Positions 16,017-23,764 of a stretch of 26,947 nucleotides of DNA are shown one piece after another. The notes below the pieces were generated by a model, which was not told the DNA's origin, searched no databases, and saw nothing but the letters and a program-made list of their open reading frames with translations. The position numbers and the translations under genes were made by a program. This stretch comes from an uncultured Candidatus Midichloriaceae bacterium (GTDB lineage Bacteria > Pseudomonadota > Alphaproteobacteria > Rickettsiales > Midichloriaceae): assembly GCA_905479795.1 (NCBI GenBank), contig CAJQNX010000077.1, positions 1 to 26,947 on the forward strand, written 5' to 3'. Position 1 is the stretch's first letter. Each line of letters begins with the position of its first letter.

Positions 16017-16487
16017 TTAGTTATATACTTCACATCCAATTTTTAATAGTAGACGAATAACATTTGCAGCTCTATGAATTGGAAGAGTTAATATTTTGCT
16101 CATCATCTTATCTTGATAAATATCGCTCGAACCAGTTTCTTTGCTGATAACTTTAAAATCATTCATAGCTTGTATTTTATCAATTTTAATTTCTTCTCTA
16201 TTTTCAGATAATATTTTTAATGTTATTTCTACACCTTTTAATTTATTATCTTCCCGTACTTTATCAGAAATTTTGCTATTATTTTTATAGTTCTTCAAAT
16301 TATTAGAGTATTTATAAAATTCTAATAGAAGTTCATCAGACGCGTTGGGTATTGTAGTGCATACCAATTTATATACAGTCTTATTTTTTAATGGATTATT
16401 ATTGTCATCAAATTTTGCATTTTTCGTTACATTTGTATTGCAGCCTACTAAGCAAATGCATATTAATGCAAGTAAAATTCTTATCAT
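16017..16487 (-). CDS. Small hypothetical lipoprotein
   Basis: A 156-residue protein whose N-terminus is a lipoprotein signal: a basic start, a hydrophobic core and the lipobox LVGC with Cys16, so it should be lipid-anchored on the periplasmic side or in the outer membrane. The rest is lysine- and asparagine-rich, probably helical, with no domain I recognise. It lies downstream of htrA on the same strand after a 70-bp gap that contains a 6-bp hairpin (ATCTTA/TAAGAT at 16530-16544). The two may be expressed separately. A protein-quality-control link with HtrA would be guesswork. Confidence 0.8.
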   Translation of the reverse strand: MIRILLALICICLVGCNTNVTKNAKFDDNNNPLKNKTVYKLVCTTIPNASDELLLEFYKYSNNLKNYKNNSKISDKVREDNKLKGVEITLKILSENREEIKIDKIQAMNDFKVISKETGSSDIYQDKMMSKILTLPIHRAANVIRLLLKIGCEVYN

Positions 16488-16557
16488 AATTGTTACTTAT
16501 AAAATAAATAATAAATTTTTCTGTGGTCATCTTAGCATAAGATAATAGTTAATTAAA

Positions 16558-17997
16558 TCAGTTTAATTCAATCGATATATAAAAGTTACTATTTTTTCTC
16601 GAAATTAGAATAACAGCTGTTGCCTCATCCTTTTTTGATTTTAATTTAATATTTGTGAGTAAGGTTCTAAATTGCTTAGCAGATGTAACTTCATCCTGAT
16701 TAATGCTACTTATAACATCTCCAACTTTTAATCCTTTCCTATAAGCATCACAATTTTTATCAACCTTTGTTACTAAAACCCCAGTAACATCATCATTTAC
16801 TGCATAACTTTTTCGTATGTCCTTAGTAATATTTACCACACCAATTCCATGATAAGATGTTTCCACTGCAACATCTTCCTCATCTTTATTGAAGGGGTCT
16901 TTTTTAGGAATTTCTAACGTTACATTCAGATTTATTGTTTTACCCTTCCGAATAATTTCAACCGGTATCTTGGTATTCAGTGGAGAATCTGCAACAGTTC
17001 TAGGAAATTGATTAATATTATTAAGTACCGTACCATTAAATTTAATTATTATATCTCCAATATTAATGCCTGCTTTTTCAGCAGGACTATCTTTCATTAT
17101 GTTTGACACAATAGCTCCGTTAGAGTTATCAAGATTAAATCCTTTGGCCATATCCTCTGTTATAGGTTGAAACGTGATGCCCAACCAAGGACGTTCAATT
17201 TTCCCATCTTTCAATAATTTGGTAATAATTGATTTTGCAGTGCTAGATGGTATTGCAAAACCAATACCAACATTCCCCCCGCTAGGTGAAACAATCGCAC
17301 TATTTACCCCTATTACTTCTCCATCCATATTAAACATTGGACCACCTGAATTACCTTTGTTAATTGATGCATCAGTTTGAATAAATTCTTCATAAAATTG
17401 ACCACCTAGATGCCTACCTTTGGCTGATATTATTCCAGATGTTACGGTTCCCCCAAATCCAAATGCATTACCAATTGCAATAACCTGTTCTCCCACTCTA
17501 ATTTTGTCTGAATCTCCAAATTTAACAAAAGGGATTGAACTTTTTGCATCAATTTTTAATACTGCTAAATCTGTTTTTTTATCCCTCCCAATAACTTTAG
17601 CCTTATAAATCTTGTTTTCATCGTCTCCAATTGTAACATTGATTTCCTGTGCATTTTCAATAACGTGATTATTTGTAACGATATGTCCCTTGTCATCAAT
17701 CAAAAATCCAGATCCTAATGAAACAATTTTTGATGGTTTATTTGAGCCTGTACTTTTATTAAATTCTTCAAAAAATTTAAAAAATTCTTCCGGCATTTCT
17801 GAAAATGGGAGATTTTTATTACCATTTTCAACCAATTGAGTTGTGGATATATTTACAATAGCTGGGCTTAATTTTTCAACTACATCTGCAATTGAAGAGT
17901 TATTATTGCACTGATTAGCGAATGCAGGAATATTAAAACACAGAAAAATACCAATGATTATCTTAACGGTTACTCTGCTTGTATCAAATAAAAACAT
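16558..17997 (-). CDS. degP: Periplasmic serine protease DegP/HtrA
   Basis: HtrA-type proteases degrade and refold damaged envelope proteins. The first 27 residues form a signal peptide ending AFA. The trypsin-like domain has the catalytic triad His111 (TNNHVIEN), Asp143 (KTDLAVLKI) and Ser217 (GNSGGPMF). Two PDZ domains follow: one starting WLGITFQPI with PAEKAGINIGDIIIKFNG, and one with AYRKGLKVGDVISSINQDEV. At 479 residues it is a normal DegP. It is transcribed away from the ABC exporter gene, with a 79-bp AT-rich gap that must hold both promoters; no clear -35/-10 pair stands out there. Confidence 0.96.
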   Translation of the reverse strand: MFLFDTSRVTVKIIIGIFLCFNIPAFANQCNNNSSIADVVEKLSPAIVNISTTQLVENGNKNLPFSEMPEEFFKFFEEFNKSTGSNKPSKIVSLGSGFLIDDKGHIVTNNHVIENAQEINVTIGDDENKIYKAKVIGRDKKTDLAVLKIDAKSSIPFVKFGDSDKIRVGEQVIAIGNAFGFGGTVTSGIISAKGRHLGGQFYEEFIQTDASINKGNSGGPMFNMDGEVIGVNSAIVSPSGGNVGIGFAIPSSTAKSIITKLLKDGKIERPWLGITFQPITEDMAKGFNLDNSNGAIVSNIMKDSPAEKAGINIGDIIIKFNGTVLNNINQFPRTVADSPLNTKIPVEIIRKGKTINLNVTLEIPKKDPFNKDEEDVAVETSYHGIGVVNITKDIRKSYAVNDDVTGVLVTKVDKNCDAYRKGLKVGDVISSINQDEVTSAKQFRTLLTNIKLKSKKDEATAVILISRKNSNFYISIELN

Positions 17998-18076
17998 AAC
18001 TTTATACTCAAACGATGATTATTTACTTTAATAATTTAATTAATAATATAGTTTTACTAACATAGAACTTAATTAA

Positions 18077-19828
18077 GTGAATATGCAATCAATTTCAAGT
18101 TTAAAATTTCTAAAGCCATATTTAAATCAGCAAAAATTGAAGTTAATAATTATGTTTTTAGCACTAATTGTCACTTCTTCCTCTGTTTTGATTTTTAGTA
18201 AATACCTTAGTTATATAATTGATCACTTTTTTTCTAACTCAATGAATCCAGATTTCTTACAATTTTTTTTATATCAAAATTTATTGATAATAATTTTGGC
18301 TATCGGAACAGCAATGAGGTATTATTTTACGACTTCCATTGGAGAAAATATTGTGCTTAGCATAAAAAAAGACTTATTTAGTCACTTGTTAAGTCTATCA
18401 CCAAGTTTTTTTGAAACTGAAAAAACAGGAAGTATAATATCTCAAATTCAAAATGATACTCACATAATTCAAAATTTAATAGGAAGCAATATTTCAGTTG
18501 CACTGAGAAATTTAATTATGTTTTTGGGTGGAATTATAATGTTATTATTAATGAGTTCAAAACTAACTCTTTTTATCGCAATTTTAATCCCAATTATTAT
18601 TATACCGATTATTATATTTGGGAAAAAAATCAAAAAATTATCTAAAGAAAGTCAAAAACAACAAGGATTATTAACCTCATTATCTGAAGAATCCATAAAT
18701 TCAATTAAAACAATTCAATCATATTCTGCTGAAGAATATGAAAGAAAAAGATTTCATTCTTCTCTAAAAACCAGTTTGCAAACTTCATTGGGCTTAGCTA
18801 GGCATAAATCAATGTTAATTTTTGTAGTTATTTTTTTGATATTTTGTGGAGTTGGCTTGATACTATGGTATGGAGGTTACGACGTTGTTAGCGGTGAAAT
18901 GACAATAGGAGAACTATCATCATTTATATTTCTTGCTGTTATTTGTGCTGGATCAATCGGCGGTCTATCCGAAACTTTTGGTGAAATTATAAAATCTGCT
19001 GCGGCTTGTGAAAGGGCTGCTGAGTTTTTAAATTTATCACCTGAAATTAAGTGTTCAGAAAATTCAATAAATATTGATAAAGAGCTATTAAAATCTCTTC
19101 ATTTCAAAGATGTGAATTTTGCATATCCATCTAAGAAAAATTCTTTAGTGCTAAAAAATTTAAATTTTAAAATTAGTGTAAATGAAAAAATTGCAATTGT
19201 TGGAAAATCTGGAGCAGGTAAATCAACAATATTAGAATCAATTATAAGATTTTATGATATTAATTCTGGAGATATTTTATTTAATAAGCATTCTATCAGT
19301 AGTATAGCTATAAATAGCCTGAGAAATAAAATAGCATATATTCCACAAGATCCAGTGATTTTTTCCTCGACTATTTATGAAAATATTTTATTTGGAAATT
19401 TCAAATCAAGCTATGATCAAGTGCTCAAAGCAGCAAAATTAGCAGCAGTTGATGAATTTGCAAACAATCTGCCTGAAGGGTATAATACATTTATTGGCCA
19501 AAAGGGTGTGAGGCTTTCTGGGGGGCAAAAGCAAAGGATTGCACTTGCTAGAGCAATCTTGAAAGATCCAGAAATTTTATTATTAGATGAAGCAACATCG
19601 GCACTTGATTACAAAAATGAAAAGCTTATTCAAGATGCGATAAATAATGTATCAAAAGGTAAAATAACCATTACGATTGCTCACAGATTATCCACTGTTG
19701 TTAATTCAGACAGAATATTAGTTTTAGATAAGGGCGCATTAATAGAGCAAGGAACGCATCAAGAATTGATTGATAAGCAGGGTTTTTACTACACTCTGGT
19801 CAATAGCCAAGTTGATTTGATGAGTTAG
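18077..19828 (+). CDS. ABC exporter, fused permease and ATPase (MsbA/lipid-exporter-like half transporter)
   Basis: A 583-residue half transporter of the ABCB/MsbA layout. Six membrane helices lie in residues about 20-310, then the nucleotide-binding domain. That domain has Walker A GKSGAGKST at about 376-384, Q-loop IPQDPVIFSSTIYEN, signature LSGGQKQRIALARAI at about 481, Walker B ILLLDEATSALD at about 500 and the switch histidine in IAHRLST. It would work as a dimer exporting a lipid or other hydrophobic substrate; length and layout fit MsbA, but substrate cannot be told from motifs. The start may be GTG 18077 or ATG 18083, both in frame. A 53-bp gap separates it from the converging 544-aa gene, with no clear terminator. 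Confidence 0.92.
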   Translation: MNMQSISSLKFLKPYLNQQKLKLIIMFLALIVTSSSVLIFSKYLSYIIDHFFSNSMNPDFLQFFLYQNLLIIILAIGTAMRYYFTTSIGENIVLSIKKDLFSHLLSLSPSFFETEKTGSIISQIQNDTHIIQNLIGSNISVALRNLIMFLGGIIMLLLMSSKLTLFIAILIPIIIIPIIIFGKKIKKLSKESQKQQGLLTSLSEESINSIKTIQSYSAEEYERKRFHSSLKTSLQTSLGLARHKSMLIFVVIFLIFCGVGLILWYGGYDVVSGEMTIGELSSFIFLAVICAGSIGGLSETFGEIIKSAAACERAAEFLNLSPEIKCSENSINIDKELLKSLHFKDVNFAYPSKKNSLVLKNLNFKISVNEKIAIVGKSGAGKSTILESIIRFYDINSGDILFNKHSISSIAINSLRNKIAYIPQDPVIFSSTIYENILFGNFKSSYDQVLKAAKLAAVDEFANNLPEGYNTFIGQKGVRLSGGQKQRIALARAILKDPEILLLDEATSALDYKNEKLIQDAINNVSKGKITITIAHRLSTVVNSDRILVLDKGALIEQGTHQELIDKQGFYYTLVNSQVDLMS

Positions 19829-19881
19829 GTAACTGTCACCATAATATTACTTGCCAAAGCTATAGTAAATATATCGATATC

Positions 19882-21516
19882 TTAATATCTATTCATAGAG
19901 CTGTCTGCACTTTTAGATCTATTATTTTGTTTGTCTACATGCGTGCGCTTATTTGATTCTTTCATCTCACCAGAGAATGATCGTTTTTTATTGTTATTTT
20001 CTTCTTTCATGCTGGATGATTTATCCACATCATCAACCTTATTCACTTTTTTAACAACATCATAAAGTAACTCATTAATATTCTCTTTTTTAGAGCACAA
20101 AGCTTCTTGTAAAAACTTTTTTAAATGTTCTTGATTTAATCCATCTACTCCTTGTAATCCCCATCCATCTTGATTTTTATCAAATCTTTCCATGACCACC
20201 TTTTCCATCTCTTCATATATTTTTACTTCATTTATCCTAGTTTCAATGTTTTGTAAAAACTGACTACCCTTACCTTTATTATCTTCATATTTGTTCACGT
20301 ACTCCTCGTCCTTAGCAATAATAATTCTCATTCCATCATGATATTTAGGAAGAGTGTCTCCATCCATAAGCTTTTTTTTCGCCAACTCGGATACTATGTA
20401 ATATGTAGAATCATCCTTTGATTTAACTATGTTGATTTGTTCTTCATCTGTTATATCTACACTAGCATGTTTAAATTCTTCCTTTCGGCCTCCCCTAGCA
20501 GACTCAAGCACATTACCCTTTACCTCATCAATCTTCTTTTGAAGGTCATCTTCATTTAGATTTGGACATGTGTATTTACAATAACTCTTTATGTACTCCT
20601 CAAAATTTGCATCACCTGTTTTAACTTTAATATAATATTTTGGACCTCCAAAAGCTGAATATAAATCTGCATTTCCCGATGTATCATGACTTCCTTTGCC
20701 AGGGGCAAATCCTTCTAAGCCAATGCCAAAAGCCGAATAGTTATCAGTATATGTAGAATTGATATACATATGACCACGATTACCATCAGTCACCAACGCA
20801 TTCTTATCATAGCTAGCAAAATCAATGCCAAAGTGGTTTGAAGATTTGCTTGTGATAACTTTTTGTGCCACATTCTTCCCTTCAGTCAGAGGTGCTAATT
20901 TTACTTCTGATGCTCTCCTATCTACCTCTTTCACTCCATGTGTTGCTGCTAAACGTGAATAAAGTCCATTGAGTTTTATATCCTCCGCGCTATATGTGTG
21001 ATAAGAAACAAGTGAAGCCATCTTTAAAGTCGTTCCTATCAAAGTTCCAGTTTGTTCCTTAGAATTTCCTAAGTTGCTAAACCTATTTTTAGCATTTTTA
21101 GTATTTGTAACAATATCTAGTAATAAATCATTATATTTTTCCATACCACTCTTTGCAAAATTCTTTATATAAAAAAACACGCCTTCACGTTCTTTAGAAA
21201 CATTAGAATCTTTTGGCATTGAGAAATAAATTCTGCCTGAATGCCCACCTAATATATTGTCAACTCCAATACTTGCATCACTAATTTTTGATGTATACTC
21301 AACTATTTGACCTTTCTCCGCATCCCATTTTATTCCTGAAAAAACACCATTAGCATCTATTCCATCTTGAACAATATTTCTTATTCTTAGTAGGGTGAAA
21401 GCTTGATGTCTAAGGTCACCACTTAAACTTTGATCAAAAGCAATTTTTACAACATTGTCCCATTCTACATTATCGTTTTTAAGATTGTACTCAAAACCTA
21501 CATTATCTTTTTTCAT
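19882..21516 (-). CDS. Unrecognised 544-residue protein with a basic, NLS-like C-terminal tail (possible secreted effector)
   Basis: I recognise no family. The protein is soluble-looking, with no signal peptide or membrane helix. The N-terminal two thirds look folded, with a Gly/Ser/Tyr-rich middle (GHSGRIYFSMP, GHMYINSTYTDNYSAFGIGLEGF, and a second SAFG before GPKYYIKV). Residues about 385-500 are charged and helical. The tail from residue 510 begins KKRSFSGEMKESNKR, two basic clusters ten residues apart as in a bipartite nuclear signal, and ends polar and basic as many type IV secretion substrates do. GC content seems a little higher than neighbours. It has its own promoter with a CtrA-like box. 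GTGGGGT about 10 bp before the ATG could serve as the ribosome site. The effector role is inference. Confidence 0.8.
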   Translation of the reverse strand: MKKDNVGFEYNLKNDNVEWDNVVKIAFDQSLSGDLRHQAFTLLRIRNIVQDGIDANGVFSGIKWDAEKGQIVEYTSKISDASIGVDNILGGHSGRIYFSMPKDSNVSKEREGVFFYIKNFAKSGMEKYNDLLLDIVTNTKNAKNRFSNLGNSKEQTGTLIGTTLKMASLVSYHTYSAEDIKLNGLYSRLAATHGVKEVDRRASEVKLAPLTEGKNVAQKVITSKSSNHFGIDFASYDKNALVTDGNRGHMYINSTYTDNYSAFGIGLEGFAPGKGSHDTSGNADLYSAFGGPKYYIKVKTGDANFEEYIKSYCKYTCPNLNEDDLQKKIDEVKGNVLESARGGRKEEFKHASVDITDEEQINIVKSKDDSTYYIVSELAKKKLMDGDTLPKYHDGMRIIIAKDEEYVNKYEDNKGKGSQFLQNIETRINEVKIYEEMEKVVMERFDKNQDGWGLQGVDGLNQEHLKKFLQEALCSKKENINELLYDVVKKVNKVDDVDKSSSMKEENNNKKRSFSGEMKESNKRTHVDKQNNRSKSADSSMNRY

Positions 21517-21558
21517 GATTTGTACCCCACTTGTAATTAAGTTAATAGTCTTATCTTG

Positions 21559-21590
21559 ATTATATCTACTTTATGTTACAATTAGGTTAA
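21559..21590 (-). promoter_or_regulatory. Promoter with CtrA-like box upstream of the 544-aa gene
   Basis: On the minus strand, TTAACCTAATTGTAAC (21575-21590) fits the alphaproteobacterial CtrA pattern TTAA-N7-TTAAC with one change (GTAAC). It is followed after 10 bp by a perfect TATAAT (21559-21564), so the second half-site sits in the -35 position, as in CtrA-activated promoters. The leader would be about 35 nt. The same 16-bp box at the same distance from TATAAT occurs at 26441-26472. Confidence 0.7.
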
Positions 21591-21628
21591 CGAATTATAC
21601 TTTTGACAAAAAAAATTGAATTTTATTG

Positions 21629-22947
21629 TTATATAGAGAATCTAGTTATGTTTTGATATGCTTTTAAAGCTAAGTTTCTGGATTCTTTTAGATCAACGAT
21701 TGGATATGGATAATTTATTCCAAGTATCACTCCAGCCTTGTCTAAAATTGATTTATGTGCTTTCCAAGGACAAAATAAATACTTATTTGGCAAATTTTCT
21801 AATTCAGGCAAATATCTTTTTGTATATTTTTCATCTGTATCAAATTTTTCTCCTTGTATAATAGGGTTGAAAATTCTGAAATATGGAGCTGCATCTGTTC
21901 CACATCCTGCGACCCATTGCCATCCAAAGCTGTTGCTAGCAAGATCCGCATCAACTAAACAATCCCAAAACCATTCTGCACCATAATGCCAGTGTAGTAA
22001 TAAATTTTTTACTAAAAATGAGCCAACTATCATTCTGACTCTATTGTGAATATAACCAGTTTCCCAAAGTTGTCTCATGCCAGCATCAACAATTGGATAA
22101 CCTGTTTTTCCTTTTTTCCAAGCCTCGAAATATGATTTATTATTTTGCCAAGAAAATGTATCAAATTTTTTCTGCAAGTTTTTTTCAGGCATGTGAGGAA
22201 AATGATGCAGTAAATAATATGAAAATTCTCTCCATCTCAATTCGGATAAAAAATGATTGGTATTTTCTTCCTTCTTTATAGTTTTTTATACCGTTTTTAA
22301 TAAATGATTTTAATGTATCTAGCGCATTTTTTTCTCCTATTTTCCAATATTTTCTAATTTTTTGCCCCAATTATTTTTGGGAAGCAGATTTAGAATAGAT
22401 ACAGAATTATCATTAGATTGCTGAAAAATAAGTTGGAGATTTTTAGGTATTGATAATGATTTTCTTGGGCTAATACCTCCTACTAAACATCCATTTTTAT
22501 AAAAAGGTGTAAATAACTTATATGGTGTGTCATCTTTTTTTAATATATTCCAGGGTTCCCATAATAATGAGGAATTATATGTATTAACTTCTATTCCTCT
22601 TGCCAAAAGAATTTTTCTTAAATCTTTATCTCTTTTAATTTGCCATGGCTCATAGCATCGATTCCAATTAACTGTAGTTACCTTACATTTATCAAGTAAT
22701 TTAATAAAATTTCTTTAGGATCTCCAATGTAGTAATTTAGCTTTCCACCCAAAGATTTTTGCAATGACAATAATGAGTGATATAGCCACCATTTACTAGC
22801 ACTTCCCAGTTGATATTTTTGGGTACTTACATTGTCTAATATAAAAATAGGAATAACCTCTCCTTCTTCTGAGGCATTATAAAGTGAGGGATTGTCATGC
22901 AATCTTAAATCTTGTCTGAACCAATGTATTGTTATTTTTTTGCTCAT
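21629..22947 (-). pseudogene. phrB: Deoxyribodipyrimidine photolyase, broken by frameshifts and an internal deletion
   Basis: A DNA photolyase repairs UV-made pyrimidine dimers with FAD and light. The N-terminus from ATG 22947 is typical (IHWFRQDLRLHDNPSL). The frame breaks at about 22700 and continues as TTVNWNRCYEPW and ARGIEV. It breaks again in an A-rich stretch at about 22345-22358 and continues as YWKIGEKNALDTLKSF. After NYKEGR it jumps at about 22250 straight to FLSELRWREFSYYLL, losing the expected TSxLSPxLxFGE block (some 40-50 residues). The C-terminal FAD region (GYPIVDAGMRQLW, HNRVRMI, WQWVAGCGTDAAPYFRIFNP) is intact. At least two frameshifts and one deletion make it non-functional, as fits life without light. 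It lies 22 bp after the metalloprotease gene. Confidence 0.92.
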
Positions 22948-22969
22948 ATATAGGTGGCTATATTATTTA

Positions 22970-23665
22970 TCAATTTGGTAGATAATTATATAATTGGCGT
23001 CCATTTTTTTTCAACCACAATCTTGACTCTTTATAATTTGGGTCGATTTTTTCAACTAGGTTCCAAAATTTATCACTGTGATTCATTTCTTTTAAATGAC
23101 AAATCTCATGAACAACCAAATATTTTAGGACATTTTTTGGTGCAAATATAATTCTCCAATTGAAGTTTAAATTTTTTAATGAGGAGCAACTTCCCCATTT
23201 AGTTCGGAGTTCTTTTATTAAAATTTTATTATATTTAAAATGGTGTTGCTCGGCATATAAAGTGCATAAAGTATTTATTTCAGCTGTCAAAATATTCTTA
23301 AGAAATAATTTTAATGTATTTTTTAAATCACATTTTTTCGAGTTAACAATAAGCTGGTTATTTTTTATAAACACACTGGTGTACATAGTAGTTTCAGTAT
23401 GAATGAGTTCATGAGGTTGACCAAAAATTGGATATTTATTGTGAATAAATTTAGGATCAATAAAATTGGAAGATATGTTTTTTAATTTATCCTTAATCCA
23501 TTTTTCTTTGTTTATCAAAAATTTATAACCAAATTTTTCTGGAACTCCTAAAGGCAAAACCAACTCCACGTGTTGGTTTATTATTCTTATGGCCATATTT
23601 TTCGCCTTGGTGCTTTTTCTGATTTTTATATTATATTGCTCGGTCAGATTGGTAATTTTATTCAT
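22970..23665 (-). CDS. YgjP/WLM-type (M48-like, DUF45) zinc metallopeptidase
   Basis: The zinc site is clear: HEICH with His186, Glu187 and His190, and a third ligand His196 in MNHSDKFW. Before it is the family hallmark ELRTKWGSCSSLKNLNFNWRIIFAP, and near the end KESRLWLKKNGRQL. The domain is usually called YgjP, WLM or DUF45. Its substrates are not known. At about 231 residues the length is normal. The ATG at 23665 is preferred; an in-frame TTG at 23677 would add four residues, and neither has a strong ribosome site. It runs opposite to the phage-tail gene, with a 99-bp gap, and is followed by the photolyase remnant, probably on the same transcript. Confidence 0.9.
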   Translation of the reverse strand: MNKITNLTEQYNIKIRKSTKAKNMAIRIINQHVELVLPLGVPEKFGYKFLINKEKWIKDKLKNISSNFIDPKFIHNKYPIFGQPHELIHTETTMYTSVFIKNNQLIVNSKKCDLKNTLKLFLKNILTAEINTLCTLYAEQHHFKYNKILIKELRTKWGSCSSLKNLNFNWRIIFAPKNVLKYLVVHEICHLKEMNHSDKFWNLVEKIDPNYKESRLWLKKNGRQLYNYLPN

Positions 23666-23764
23666 TAAGCAAAGCAACTTTCTTTAAGTAATGCATCTTA
23701 TCATACTTCCTCAAAAATCAAAACCTAAGTAGATTATCAATTATAAAAGTTGCAGTAAAAAAGT

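Noticed and set aside
18000..18065. TTAA-rich stretch between htrA and the ABC exporter as a CtrA site
   Set aside because: TTAA copies are present but not with the seven-base spacing.
20170..20220. EF-hand-like phrase DKNQDGWG in the 544-residue protein
   Set aside because: The loop lacks the residue-12 acidic ligand and a proper residue 8; a single partial match is not enough.
21603..21634. TTGACA on the plus strand near the end of the photolyase remnant
   Set aside because: No acceptable -10 at 16-18 bp and no plus-strand gene follows; likely chance in AT-rich DNA.
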